A DNA stretch of 64,000 nt from NCBI RefSeq assembly GCF_002574545.1, contig NZ_NUGT01000028.1, positions 1-64,000 on the forward strand, given 5' to 3'. Below the pieces are notes generated by a model, which had not been told where the DNA came from, did no database searches, and saw only the letters and a list, made by a program, of their open reading frames with translations. The DNA comes from Bacillus sp. AFS055030 (lineage in GTDB: Bacteria; Bacillota; Bacilli; Bacillales; Bacillaceae_G). Made by a program: the position numbers and the translations under genes. Below, piece by piece: positions 28,358 through 37,132 of the stretch. Numbering within the stretch: the first letter of the stretch is position 1; each line of letters starts with the position of its first letter.

Positions 28358-28558
28358 ATGAACACAGGTACAGTTAAATGGTTTAATGCAGAAAAAGGTT
28401 TCGGATTCATCGCTGTTGAAGGTGGAGACGATGTATTCGTACATTTCTCAGCTATCCAAGGCGAAGGTTTCAAATCTCTTGAAGAAGGCCAAAAAGTAAG
28501 CTTTGAGATCACTCAAGGTAACCGTGGCGCTCAAGCTGAAAACGTAGTTAAATTATAA
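28358..28558 (+). CDS. Cold-shock protein (CspA/CspB family)
   Basis: 66-aa OB-fold RNA chaperone with both RNP motifs, KGFGFI and VFVHF. It melts mRNA structure at low temperature and during growth transitions. Start ATG 28358 ([10 protein letters not shown]) has GGAGG at 28346-28350; an ATG five codons earlier overlaps that RBS and is not used. A terminator follows. Confidence 0.96.
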   Translation: MNTGTVKWFNAEKGFGFIAVEGGDDVFVHFSAIQGEGFKSLEEGQKVSFEITQGNRGAQAENVVKL

Positions 28559-28583
28559 TTTTCACTTCTTTAGTGAAATAAAA

Positions 28584-28617
28584 GGCTGCTAGCATTTTTG
28601 TTAGCAGTCTTTTTTTT
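28584..28617 (+). terminator. Terminator after csp
   Basis: GGCTGCTAGC pairs with GTTAGCAGTC, followed by T8. A small TTCACT/AGTGAA hairpin (28561-28577) lies just before it. Confidence 0.85.
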
Positions 28618-28789
28618 ATTTGTTTGGAGATGTAAAGTGGAAACGAATTCGACTAAAAAATAAAATGTTCAAAGCTGTAAATAAAACTGTCAAATATGAA
28701 AAATTCTTCCAATTTTTTATTATAATGGGATAGAATCAATCTTCTCCCTCTAAGTATCCAGGGAAAGTTACTGTTAAGTTTAAAAACCA

Positions 28790-28817
28790 ATAAAAAAAGA
28801 GCTTAAAGTTAAGCTCC
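28790..28817 (-). terminator. Terminator of the CarD-like gene
   Basis: GAGCTT / AAGCTC with a run of A on the plus-strand left side, i.e. T on the minus-strand transcript. Confidence 0.7.
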
Positions 28818-28833
28818 TTTTCTAAGTAAATCT

Positions 28834-29310
28834 TTATTTTAATGCAGAATCGATTAATTCAGTTGCTTCAAGCTGCGAAATGCCTTTAATTAAGCTAAGT
28901 TCACCAACAAACATGCGTTTGGCCGTGTCTAGCATTTCTCTTTCACTTGGATTTAAAGGTTTTTCCCTACTTTGTAGTGTTAAATCACGTACAACTTGAG
29001 CACCAGCGAGCAATTCGCCAGACTTTAATTTTTTCATATTTAAATCATATTTTTGTTTCCACGATAAGGAATCGTCGGGAAGACCATTTGAGAAGTCATC
29101 TAAAACATTATTTAAATGTTCTTTGTCTTCAACTAAACGAATTTTCGTATTTGACACTTTACCTTGAGGGACCATCAACTTTAAATTGCTGGATGGTATG
29201 TTGATTATGTAGTACTGTTGTGTTACACCTTGTATAACTTTCTCTTCGATGGAATCAATTACTGCAGCTCCCTGCATTGGGTAAATAATTTGATCGCCAA
29301 TTTTGAACAA
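28834..29310 (-). CDS. CarD/CdnL-type RNA-polymerase-binding regulator
   Basis: 158 aa. The N-terminal RNAP-interaction (RID, Tudor-like) domain starts FKIGDQIIYPMQGAAVIDSIE, and a helical C-terminal domain contains LSWKQKYDLNMKKLKSGELL and REMLDTAKRMFVGELSLIKG. The family binds the RNAP beta subunit and stabilises open promoter complexes. Start is TTG 29310 with GGAGGTG six bases upstream; the GTG at 29319 is itself part of that RBS. Confidence 0.88.
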   Translation of the reverse strand: MFKIGDQIIYPMQGAAVIDSIEEKVIQGVTQQYYIINIPSSNLKLMVPQGKVSNTKIRLVEDKEHLNNVLDDFSNGLPDDSLSWKQKYDLNMKKLKSGELLAGAQVVRDLTLQSREKPLNPSEREMLDTAKRMFVGELSLIKGISQLEATELIDSALK

Positions 29311-29512
29311 TGTACCCACCTCCGAAAATTCTTATAACTTAAGTATAACATTAAAAAATGAAATATCAAAATTTATATGATATCATCTATAAAATAAACC
29401 TGTCAATAATTTTTATGTATATTTTTTTACTTTTTTGGGGATAAGATGAACATGTCAGATGGTCGTGGACATAATATAAGAAAGAGACTGTCGAAAGGAG
29501 GTTAGGTTACTA

Positions 29513-30433
29513 ATGAATTTTCGTGTAGTTATTTTTATCGTTACAGTACTTACTTTTTTTACAACGACCACCGGATGTAGCCAACAAGAGCAAAGAGAGC
29601 TAGAGAAACTTCCAGTTGGCGTATTACTAGCGGCATCCGAGCTATCTTATGAAGCATTTCTAAATAAAGAAATAGGCAAAAGTTTAAGAGAACATAAAGG
29701 GATTGTAGATCCATTACTTACTCAAGTCCATGAGAATCTTAGCGAATATCGACTTGTTTCTATTACATCAGGTAATATTGGATTTTCAGCAATAGCATTA
29801 AAAAACAATAAAAATAATAGTTTACTATTTGCATTTAGTGGATTAAAGAAAATCAATTTACAAGATATTTATCAAAAATTAGTTGAATTTGAGACCCCAG
29901 AGAATGGTTCACCAATTGTCGTAGACCAACAAGCTCAGCAAGCATATGATTGGGTTACATCAATATTAACTAAAAAAGAGAACAACCATTCAAGTGTATA
30001 TGTTACTGGACATTCCTTTGGAGGTTATTTAGCTCAATTTGTAGGTTATCAGCTGAAAAATGATAAAAAATTGAAAAATCATCTATTTGTACAGGGCGTT
30101 ACTTTTAACTCATTAGGTGTACTTTTAGATGATGGTTCGAAAAAACTTCATGCAAAGTCACAAAAGGTCCAAAAAACGTTTAAACCACTATTTACAAACT
30201 ACATTGTAAAGGGTGATCCACTGGACTACGCCAATAAAACTTTCTTTAAACAAATTACTGGGTACTCACTCCAGCATCTAGGTAATGTAAAATATATTAC
30301 AGTTGATGAGAATTACAAAACGTCTTTAACGGCTTTAGAAAAAACAACAGATTTATGGACAAAAGCAAGATTATTGAAACCTTTGTACCCATATCACGAT
30401 TTGGTTGAGTTTGAGGGTGCGTTTTGGAAATAA
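29513..30433 (+). CDS. Lipoprotein with lipase-like alpha/beta-hydrolase domain
   Basis: 306 aa. The signal peptide ends in a lipobox with Cys22 (TTTTGC), so the protein is probably anchored outside the membrane. A lipase class-3-like core shows the nucleophile elbow YVTGHSFGGYLAQFVG (Ser in GHSFG), preceded by LLFAFSGLKK as a possible oxyanion region. A downstream Asp (KGDPLDYANK) and His (YPYHDLVEFEG) could complete a triad. The substrate is unknown. AAAGGAGG precedes the ATG. Confidence 0.78.
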   Translation: MNFRVVIFIVTVLTFFTTTTGCSQQEQRELEKLPVGVLLAASELSYEAFLNKEIGKSLREHKGIVDPLLTQVHENLSEYRLVSITSGNIGFSAIALKNNKNNSLLFAFSGLKKINLQDIYQKLVEFETPENGSPIVVDQQAQQAYDWVTSILTKKENNHSSVYVTGHSFGGYLAQFVGYQLKNDKKLKNHLFVQGVTFNSLGVLLDDGSKKLHAKSQKVQKTFKPLFTNYIVKGDPLDYANKTFFKQITGYSLQHLGNVKYITVDENYKTSLTALEKTTDLWTKARLLKPLYPYHDLVEFEGAFWK

Positions 30434-30447
30434 AAATGAACAATTAG

Positions 30448-30480
30448 AAAGCTACTACCTGTAAAAGTAGTAGCTTTTTT
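30448..30480 (+). terminator. Terminator after the lipase-like gene
   Basis: AAAGCTACTAC pairs with GTAGTAGCTTT plus T-run. Confidence 0.85.
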
Positions 30481-30490
30481 AATGAAGTTA

Positions 30491-30853
30491 TTATTTATAT
30501 TGTATGTCATCTCTAAGTGATTCGACCTTCGTTAAGGCTTGATCAATATCTGCCTCGCTTACCCCAAAGTGAGCTAAAGCATCATGGAGATGGGTAGCAA
30601 TTGCATTAAAATGTTCAGGTTGAATATTCATTCCTTCATGGGCTTTTGACATAGATTTACCAGTATATTTATTTGGTCCACCTAAAGCAAAGCTAATAAA
30701 TTTCGTTTGATGACGGCGTTGCTTGTCCATATCCGTTTTATCAAAGAAATGATTAACTGTTTCATCTTTTAGTACTAATTCATCATAAAAATAATCAACT
30801 ACTTTTCCAACTGTTTCTTCTCCGCCATATTTTTCATAAAGAGTTTGTTCCAT
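30491..30853 (-). CDS. glbN: Group 1 truncated haemoglobin
   Basis: 120 aa 2-on-2 globin that binds haem and small gases. Family features: VDYFYDELV (Tyr at B10), the run DMDKQRRHQTKFISFALGGP, and the proximal His in MSKAHEGMNI. Start ATG 30853 (MEQTLYEKYGG) with GAAAGGAAG eight bases upstream; the frame runs 55 codons further upstream but that part is not globin-like. Reported roles in the family are NO detoxification or oxygen chemistry. Confidence 0.92.
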   Translation of the reverse strand: MEQTLYEKYGGEETVGKVVDYFYDELVLKDETVNHFFDKTDMDKQRRHQTKFISFALGGPNKYTGKSMSKAHEGMNIQPEHFNAIATHLHDALAHFGVSEADIDQALTKVESLRDDIQYK

Positions 30854-31209
30854 ATAATAGCTTCCTTTCAATGTAGGATATGAGTAGAATCCCCCAAAAT
30901 TGGTGAAATATAACAAATTATTTACAGTAATTGACCTTCTTAATAATAATTTATAAAAGACTAATAGAAAAAGTGGAAGGAAAAAAATTAAAATTTGACC
31001 TAACTTGAAAAATCTCAAATAGTGTTACATACATTTATTAATAAGAAATAAAGGATTTGTAATGAAGAATTGTTCTATAAAATGGAAAATTAATTAAAAG
31101 ATGAGTATTTGTGCTTACTAATTTAAACTTTTAAGTATAATTTACACTTTAATAAATCTTATTATTTTTTTAAAATTTAAAATTATTTTACAATAAAGGA
31201 TAACTATCG

Positions 31210-31238
31210 TTGACTTGTTCTTTATAAAGAATTAAAAT
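31210..31238 (+). promoter_or_regulatory. Sigma-A promoter of the eps operon
   Basis: TTGACT (31210-31215), 17-base spacer, TAAAAT (31233-31238). The spacer is filled by the operator at 31217-31232. The predicted start near 31245 gives a leader of about 138 bases. Confidence 0.75.
31217..31232. promoter_or_regulatory. SinR-like operator in the eps promoter spacer
   Basis: GTTCTTTATAAAGAAT. Positions 31218-31231 are a perfect 14-base palindrome. The left half fits the B. subtilis SinR consensus GTTCTYT, and the TTC-N8-GAA spacing is that of SinR inverted-repeat sites. Confidence 0.7.
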
Positions 31239-31270
31239 GGTTTCATAATACTTATTTTCAGTAGTTTTGA

Positions 31271-31286
31271 GTTCGTTTTAGAGAAA
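31271..31286. promoter_or_regulatory. Second SinR-like site in the eps leader
   Basis: GTTCGTTTTAGAGAAA, same TTC-N8-GAA spacing, weaker right arm. Confidence 0.4.
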
Positions 31287-31313
31287 AAGAAGATTTTATT
31301 TTTTTAAGTGTTT

Positions 31314-31329
31314 GTTCGTTATATAGAAT
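31314..31329. promoter_or_regulatory. Third SinR-like site in the eps leader
   Basis: GTTCGTTATATAGAAT, same spacing. Confidence 0.45.
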
Positions 31330-31382
31330 TACTAGTGCTTTAGTACTGTTCAGTTATTTCTTTAAAAATTGAGGAGGCAGTA

Positions 31383-32120
31383 ATGGGGTTAAATAAACAA
31401 AATGCTTTAATAAAAAATGTAAAAAGGAAAGAGATTGATTTAAAAGAGTACTTCGAGGTAATAAAGAGAAGAATCTGGTTAATCTTAGCTGTTACTGTAC
31501 TAACGTCAATTATGGGCTTAATATATAATGAATTTTTCAAGCAAGATGTACCGATTTATAGAGCATCTAGACAAATATTAATTGATGCTGATAATGAAAA
31601 CTTAAAAACTCTAACAGTTATGATTAAATCACCTATGACTATTGAAAAAGTTAAAAATGAATTAAGTTTAAATAGAACGACTGATGAATTAATCAATCAA
31701 ATTAATTTTGCTAGAATAGATGAATCAAAAGTTTTTGAGATAACAGTAGATGATCCCAATCCCCAAATGGCTACTGAGATTGTAAATAAAACAGCTATTG
31801 CATCAAAAAATCAGATGGCTGATTTTTTAAAATTTGACAAAGTCCAATTGATTCCAGAAGCTGAAGAAAATGTTATTCTCATAAATGGACAACAACATAA
31901 TATTATAAAGTATACGATTGTTATCGGTATTATCTTAGGAGTTGGAATAGCTTTTTTATTTGATTCCTTAGACGAAACTGTTAGAAGAGAAAGTGAAATT
32001 GAAGAAATATTAGATGTTCCAGTTATTGGTTTAGTATCAAATATGAACAAGAAAAAGTTATTGCGTGAGAGAAAAAAATATAAAACTACAATTTCAAAGG
32101 GTGAAACAAATGCTTTTTAA
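31383..32120 (+). CDS. epsA: Polysaccharide co-polymerase / kinase modulator (EpsA, CapA, YveK family)
   Basis: Wzz-type membrane protein that sets chain length and activates the partner tyrosine kinase. Two transmembrane segments (about residues 30-48 and 173-193) enclose an extracytoplasmic domain. The cytoplasmic tail SLDETVRRESEIEEILDVPVIGLVSNM is the kinase-docking region of the family. 245 aa. Start ATG 31383 has GAGGAGGC upstream. The next gene overlaps its end by 11 bases. Confidence 0.9.
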   Translation: MGLNKQNALIKNVKRKEIDLKEYFEVIKRRIWLILAVTVLTSIMGLIYNEFFKQDVPIYRASRQILIDADNENLKTLTVMIKSPMTIEKVKNELSLNRTTDELINQINFARIDESKVFEITVDDPNPQMATEIVNKTAIASKNQMADFLKFDKVQLIPEAEENVILINGQQHNIIKYTIVIGIILGVGIAFLFDSLDETVRRESEIEEILDVPVIGLVSNMNKKKLLRERKKYKTTISKGETNAF

Positions 32121-32766
32121 AAAAAGATATAAAAAAAATGTAAAAAAAAGATTTCTAATCACATTTACTCACCCAGATTCGATGATCTCAGACCAATTCC
32201 GTATGATTCGTACGAATATAAATTTTTTAACGGAAGAGAAGAAAAAACGTAACATACTTATTACTTCGCCAGAAAACGGGGAGGGGAAATCGACAATAAC
32301 AGCAAATTTAGCCGTCTCTATGGCACAGCAAAAGGAAAAGGTGCTCTTAATTGATGCCAATTTAAGAGATTCGAATATACATAAAATTTTTAAAATAGAA
32401 AATAACATTGGTTTAACAAATGTACTAACAAAACAAGTAAACCTTGAGGAAGCGGTAGTTCAATCAGGTATCGGGAATTTAGATATTTTAACTAGTGGCA
32501 CAGTTTCATTTAATCCTGTTGAGATATTAGCTAATGAAATTGTAGAAGATTTATTAAAAATACTAGTTAATACTTATGATATTGTTTTAATCGACTCTCC
32601 CTCAATCTTGGAATTCACCGAGTCTAGGGTGTTAGCAAATCATTGTGATGGAGTTGTTCTAGTTGTTAATCGTGGAAGAACTGAAACTGATAATCTAATA
32701 GAAGCAAGAAGAGTAATCGACCTTGCCCATGGAAATTTAGTTGGGGCAATCTTTAATGAAATATAA
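32110..32766 (+). CDS. epsB: Bacterial tyrosine kinase (EpsB/CapB), no C-terminal Tyr cluster
   Basis: Cytoplasmic BY-kinase ATPase that pairs with EpsA. Walker A SPENGEGKSTITANLA (K60), Walker A' VLLIDANLR and Walker B IVLIDSP are intact. Start ATG 32110 has AAAGGGTG six bases upstream. It is unusual in ending at VGAIFNEI without the usual Tyr-rich tail. The DNA just past that point reads MKYKKHY and a stop in another frame, so a small indel near 32755-32766 may have removed a short Tyr-containing end. Confidence 0.88.
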   Translation: MLFKKRYKKNVKKRFLITFTHPDSMISDQFRMIRTNINFLTEEKKKRNILITSPENGEGKSTITANLAVSMAQQKEKVLLIDANLRDSNIHKIFKIENNIGLTNVLTKQVNLEEAVVQSGIGNLDILTSGTVSFNPVEILANEIVEDLLKILVNTYDIVLIDSPSILEFTESRVLANHCDGVVLVVNRGRTETDNLIEARRVIDLAHGNLVGAIFNEI

Positions 32767-32823
32767 AAAACATTATTAGTAATTATGTTAAGGATATCAG
32801 AAATGTGGTATTCTTAGCTTTTT

Positions 32824-32839
32824 GTTCTTTATTAAGAAC
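32824..32839. promoter_or_regulatory. GTTC-N8-GAAC inverted repeat between epsB and epsC
   Basis: GTTCTTTATTAAGAAC: full outer arms of the SinR-like site. In RNA it would also fold as a six-base-pair tetraloop hairpin just ahead of the leader element. No clear promoter is attached. Confidence 0.45.
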
Positions 32840-32842
32840 TAA

Positions 32843-32958
32843 CGGTGATGTCTACTTGCCATTATCAAATGTAGGCACTCGATCATGCTGTGGGTTGAAA
32901 TAACCTTAGACGCGAGTCGTCAAGAGTGTGGTGTGAGGGTGGGTTAGATGCCCGATTT
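32843..32958 (+). ncRNA. Candidate eps-associated RNA (EAR) antitermination element
   Basis: Position between epsB and epsC is exactly that of the EAR element of Bacillales, a processive antiterminator for eps and capsule operons. This stretch is much richer in G+C than its surroundings. It has small helices such as GGTT-GAAAT-AACC (32893-32905), GAC-GCGA-GTC (32909-32918), GGG...CCC (32941-32953), and competing CTAC/GTAG and TGCC/GGCA pairs at 32852-32876. The call rests on synteny and structure; I could not run a covariance model. Confidence 0.55.
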
Positions 32959-32964
32959 ATTTAT

Positions 32965-33014
32965 AAAGTATTTATTTTAGTGTTTTTTTTAAAAAGCATT
33001 AACATAAATACTTT
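32965..33014 (+). repeat. Long inverted repeat downstream of the EAR candidate
   Basis: An 18-base arm (32965-32982, AAAGTATTTATTTTAGTG) pairs with CATTAACATAAATACTTT (32997-33014) with one mismatch and one G-T pair. The loop begins with T8. The rest of the 445-base epsB-epsC gap, to 33211, shows nothing else I can name. Confidence 0.55.
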
Positions 33015-33211
33015 AACACAAAACGGGATGGAGATGTCTATATGATAAAAACTTAGTATGGTCCACCTAAAGTGTCAAAGATACAATTTGTTTATACATC
33101 AGGATGCAAACCTTAGATCAACTAGTGGAGATTAAGAAGTATTTGGATTGCACAATAGATTTGTAGAAAAATAGATCTTTAATTAAATGGGGACAAGGAA
33201 GGTGTAGGTAA

Positions 33212-35032
33212 GTGACTTATAGGCAAAGACTATCTTTATTCATTTTAATCGATTCATGCATCGTTCTGTCAGCAATTTTTATTAGTAGATTTTTAGTAGA
33301 GGGAACTATTTATGTTGTCTCATTCTCAATGATTATTAGTTCTCTCATAATTTTAGCAAGCCATTATACTTATTCTATTCTATTCAAGTTATATAAGAAA
33401 GCATGGGAATACGCTAGTATAGGTGAACTTTTGATTATTTTTAAAGTTGTTAACTATTCTATTGTGAGCTCGATGATTATTCATTTAATTTTCATGCAAA
33501 AAGTAAGTTTTAGACTTTATTCTGTAACTTGGCTTCTACATATTTTATTAATTGGTGGGTCAAGGTTTACTTGGAGGCTATATCGTGACTCCATTGCTAA
33601 GAGGACTGATAATAAAAAAAGAACATTAATTGTAGGTGCAGGATCTGCGGGAACAATGGTTGCAAGGCAATTATTAAAAAATAATGATACAGATCTTCTT
33701 CCGGTTGCGTTTATCGATGATAATAAAAAGAAACATCATCTAGATATCTTAGGAATTCCTGTTTTAGGGGGAGTAGATCAAATAGTAAGCTTAGTAAGTA
33801 AACTTTCTATTGAAAATATAATCATTTCAATACCTTCATTAAGTAAAAAAGAATTAAATATAATCTTTCAAGAATGTTCAAAAACTAAGGCCAGTACAAA
33901 GATACTTCCAATGATAGAAGATATCATAACTGGGAAAGTTTCTGTAAATCATTTTCGTGATGTGCAAGTTGAAGACTTACTTGGTAGAGATCCAGTCATG
34001 ATGGATATTGAAAGTATATCGGATTCAATTTCGAATAAAGTAGTTCTAGTTACAGGTGCGGGTGGATCGATTGGTTCTGAAATTTCGCGTCAAATTTCAG
34101 AATTTAATCCCAAAAAGCTAATCCTACTAGGTCATGGTGAAAATAGCATCTATACAATTGAAATGGAATTAAAAGAACGATTTAAAAACTCGCCGATTGA
34201 GTTTATTACTGAAATTGCTGATTTACAGGATACAAAGAAAATGATGGATGTTATGGATCGATATAATCCAAACGTTGTCTATCATGCTGCGGCGCATAAA
34301 CATGTACCTTTAATGGAACGAAATCCTGAAGAAGCTTTTAAAAATAATGTGATCGGAACAATGAATGTTGCTAAAGCAGCTAGTTGGCATAGTGTTGAAA
34401 CCTTTGTCATGATTTCAACTGATAAGGCAGTTAATCCTACAAGTGTAATGGGGGCTACAAAAAAACTTGCAGAGATGGTAATTCAAGATATGGATAAAAA
34501 TAGTAACACAAAATTTGTGGCAGTAAGATTTGGTAACGTGTTGGGTAGCCGAGGTAGTGTGATTCCGTTATTTAAGAAACAAATTGAAAAAGGTGGACCA
34601 GTAACGGTTACTGATCCTGAAATGGTACGTTACTTTATGACAATTCCGGAAGCATCGAGATTAGTCATACAAGCTGGCGCTCTTGCAAAGGGTGGCGAGA
34701 TATTTGTGTTAGATATGGGTGAACCGGTAAAAATAGTAGATCTTGCGAAAAACTTAATACTATTATCTGGTAACTCAGTTGATGAAATTGGAATTGAATA
34801 CACAGGTATGAGACCTGGAGAGAAATTATTTGAGGAACTATTAAAGGAAGACGAAGTACATGATGAACAAATTTATCCAAAGATTTATATCGGAAAATCA
34901 ACTAACTTATACATAAATGAGATTGACGAAATCATTAATAACTATCAAACATTGGATCAAAATACTCTGAAAGAAAGAATAATAAACCTAGCAAATAACC
35001 GCATGGTCACTCAACAAAGTCCGGTAATATAA
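33212..35032 (+). CDS. epsC: UDP-sugar C4,C6-dehydratase, membrane-anchored (EpsC, CapD/PglF family)
   Basis: 606 aa. Four N-terminal membrane helices (to about residue 115) are followed by a CoA-binding-like Rossmann domain ([15 protein letters not shown]) and the catalytic SDR domain with [16 protein letters not shown] and [17 protein letters not shown]. The family converts UDP-GlcNAc to the 4-keto-6-deoxy sugar, the first step towards bacillosamine-type residues; EpsN and EpsM below continue this path. GTG start 33212 has AAGGAAGGTG upstream. Confidence 0.92.
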   Translation: MTYRQRLSLFILIDSCIVLSAIFISRFLVEGTIYVVSFSMIISSLIILASHYTYSILFKLYKKAWEYASIGELLIIFKVVNYSIVSSMIIHLIFMQKVSFRLYSVTWLLHILLIGGSRFTWRLYRDSIAKRTDNKKRTLIVGAGSAGTMVARQLLKNNDTDLLPVAFIDDNKKKHHLDILGIPVLGGVDQIVSLVSKLSIENIIISIPSLSKKELNIIFQECSKTKASTKILPMIEDIITGKVSVNHFRDVQVEDLLGRDPVMMDIESISDSISNKVVLVTGAGGSIGSEISRQISEFNPKKLILLGHGENSIYTIEMELKERFKNSPIEFITEIADLQDTKKMMDVMDRYNPNVVYHAAAHKHVPLMERNPEEAFKNNVIGTMNVAKAASWHSVETFVMISTDKAVNPTSVMGATKKLAEMVIQDMDKNSNTKFVAVRFGNVLGSRGSVIPLFKKQIEKGGPVTVTDPEMVRYFMTIPEASRLVIQAGALAKGGEIFVLDMGEPVKIVDLAKNLILLSGNSVDEIGIEYTGMRPGEKLFEELLKEDEVHDEQIYPKIYIGKSTNLYINEIDEIINNYQTLDQNTLKERIINLANNRMVTQQSPVI

Positions 35033-35060
35033 ATTATTAATTCAAAAAGGGGGGCAAGAA

Positions 35061-35939
35061 ATGAAAATAAAAAAAGCGATTATTCCAGCTGCAGGTTTAG
35101 GTACCAGATTTCTTCCAGCAACAAAAGCTATGCCTAAAGAAATGCTGCCAATTGTTGATAAACCTACAATTCAATATATTGTAGAAGAGGCAATAGAATC
35201 AGGAATTGAAGATATTATTATCGTTACTGGTAAAGGAAAAAGAGCAATTGAAGATCATTTTGATCATTCATTTGAATTGGAACAAAACTTGTTAGAAAAA
35301 GGTAAATTTGAATTATTAAGTGAAGTTCAGAAATCATCAAAGATGGTAGATATTCATTATATTCGTCAAAAAGAGCCAAAAGGTTTAGGGCATGCAATTT
35401 GGTGTGCACGTAAATTTATAGGTGATGAACCATTTGCAGTATTATTGGGGGACGATATCGTTAAAGCTGATAGATCATGTTTAATGCAAATGATTGATCA
35501 GTATAATCGGTATAACGCTTCCATTTTGGGTGTACAAACTGTCAATGAAAACGAGGTTTCTAGATATGGAATCGTTGACGGAAGTCTAGTCGATAATCAG
35601 TTTTACAATGTTCATAATTTAGTAGAAAAACCAAATCAAGATGACGCACCTTCAAACTTAGCTATATTAGGTCGCTATATACTAACCCCTAGAATATTTG
35701 AAATTTTAAGTAGCCAGAAGCCAGGAGCAGGGAATGAAATACAACTGACTGACGCAATTGCGGAACTTAACAAGTATGAAGCAGTTTATGCTTATGAGTT
35801 CGAAGGAACACGTTATGATGTAGGAGAGAAATTAGGATTTATTAAAACAACACTTGAGTTTGCTCTTAACCGAGAGGATTTAAGAAATAGTGTTCTAGAT
35901 TATTTAACAGAATTAATGAAAAAAGAATTAATTAATTAA
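35061..35939 (+). CDS. galU: UTP-glucose-1-phosphate uridylyltransferase
   Basis: Makes UDP-glucose for the exopolysaccharide pathway. The N-terminal motif [20 protein letters not shown] binds nucleotide, followed by IVDKPTIQY and [20 protein letters not shown]. 292 aa. AAAAAGGGGGGC precedes the ATG. With galE further down it supplies UDP-Glc and UDP-Gal. galU is not part of the B. subtilis eps operon, so this is a local insertion. Confidence 0.95.
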   Translation: MKIKKAIIPAAGLGTRFLPATKAMPKEMLPIVDKPTIQYIVEEAIESGIEDIIIVTGKGKRAIEDHFDHSFELEQNLLEKGKFELLSEVQKSSKMVDIHYIRQKEPKGLGHAIWCARKFIGDEPFAVLLGDDIVKADRSCLMQMIDQYNRYNASILGVQTVNENEVSRYGIVDGSLVDNQFYNVHNLVEKPNQDDAPSNLAILGRYILTPRIFEILSSQKPGAGNEIQLTDAIAELNKYEAVYAYEFEGTRYDVGEKLGFIKTTLEFALNREDLRNSVLDYLTELMKKELIN

Positions 35940-35980
35940 TAAACAAAATAATTCGAAAATGATATTAATAGGTGAAAGAA

Positions 35981-37132
35981 ATGGCTAAAAAAGTACTTTT
36001 TTGTGCAACTGTAGATTATCATTTTACAGCATTTCATATGCCATATATAAAATGGTTCAAGGAAAACGGCTGGGAAGTACATATAGCTGCAAATGGAGAA
36101 ATCCACATCCCATACGTAGACAAAAAATTTAATGTATCAATTCAAAGATCACCTTTTAAATTTAAAAATATTAAGGCTTTAAAAGATCTAAAAAACATTA
36201 TTGAGCAGAATAATTACGAAATCATACATTGTCATACTCCAATGGGAGGTATTCTTACCCGCCTTGCTGCGCGAAAATCTAGGATTAATGGAACGAAAGT
36301 TATTTATACTGCTCATGGTTTCCATTTTTGTAAAGGTGCTCCTTTACTTAACTGGTTATTATATTATCCCATTGAAAAATTCATGGCACATCTAACTGAT
36401 TGTTTAATAACAATTAATAATGAAGACTATGAACTATCTAAAAATAAGTTAAAAGTCAAAAGAATCGAGTATATACACGGTGTTGGAGTAAATACGGAAG
36501 ATTTTAAACCAATCGATGAATTGAATAAAAAAGCACTGAAAGAGTCATTTGGATATCAACCAGATGACTTTTTACTTTTTTATGCAGCTGAATTTAATAA
36601 AAATAAAAACCAAAAATTTTTACTGAATTCATTAGCTTTAATTAAAGAGGATCTGCCGAATGTAAAGCTTTTACTTGCTGGTGAAGGAGTTTTACTTAAT
36701 GAATGTAAGCAATTAGCAAAGAAATTAGAAATTTCGCATATGGTAAACTTTTTAGGTTTTAGAAAAGATATTAAAGAAATTGTTCCAATGTGCGATGTTG
36801 CGGTTGGATCAAGCTTACGTGAAGGGTTACCAGTCAATATCATGGAAGCCATGGCCTGTGGTTTACCAATAATCGCAGTTGATAATAGAGGCCATCGAGA
36901 GCTTGTTATGGATGATAATAATGGGTGGTTAGTAAAGAGTGATGGCGAAACTGATTTTGCTAAGAAATTAAAACATCTAGTGAAAAGTGAAGGTCTTAAA
37001 GAAAGGCTAGGAATTAATAGTAGAAAAATAATTTTGAGCAAATACAGTATTGATAAAGTAATTGAGAAAAAAAGTAAGGTGTATAAAAGGTATATGAATG
37101 AAACGGAGGATATTACGTGGGCAACCCTTTAA
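35981..37132 (+). CDS. epsD: Family 4 glycosyltransferase (EpsD-like)
   Basis: GT-B enzyme adding a sugar to the lipid-linked repeat unit at the cytoplasmic face. The N-terminal half, with CATVDYHFTAFHMPYIKWF and HCHTPMGGILTRLAAR, resembles EpsD. The C-terminal donor site shows GSSLREGLPVNIMEAMACGLP (E-x7-E). ATG 35981 is preferred, with AGGTGA five bases upstream. It overlaps the next gene by 16 bases. Confidence 0.88.
   Translation: MAKKVLFCATVDYHFTAFHMPYIKWFKENGWEVHIAANGEIHIPYVDKKFNVSIQRSPFKFKNIKALKDLKNIIEQNNYEIIHCHTPMGGILTRLAARKSRINGTKVIYTAHGFHFCKGAPLLNWLLYYPIEKFMAHLTDCLITINNEDYELSKNKLKVKRIEYIHGVGVNTEDFKPIDELNKKALKESFGYQPDDFLLFYAAEFNKNKNQKFLLNSLALIKEDLPNVKLLLAGEGVLLNECKQLAKKLEISHMVNFLGFRKDIKEIVPMCDVAVGSSLREGLPVNIMEAMACGLPIIAVDNRGHRELVMDDNNGWLVKSDGETDFAKKLKHLVKSEGLKERLGINSRKIILSKYSIDKVIEKKSKVYKRYMNETEDITWATL

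Larger units (their letters stand above)
30854..31382 (+). other. Regulatory region upstream of the exopolysaccharide operon
   Basis: AT-rich intergenic DNA that holds the eps promoter and three TTC-N8-GAA operator-like sites between 31210 and 31329. No gene seen in the first 350 bases beyond the globin start. Confidence 0.6.

Noticed and set aside
30854-31018. Membrane-anchored N-terminal extension of the globin
   Set aside because: The extra 55 codons have no RBS and are not globin-like. ATG 30853 has a good RBS and gives a normal 120-aa truncated globin.
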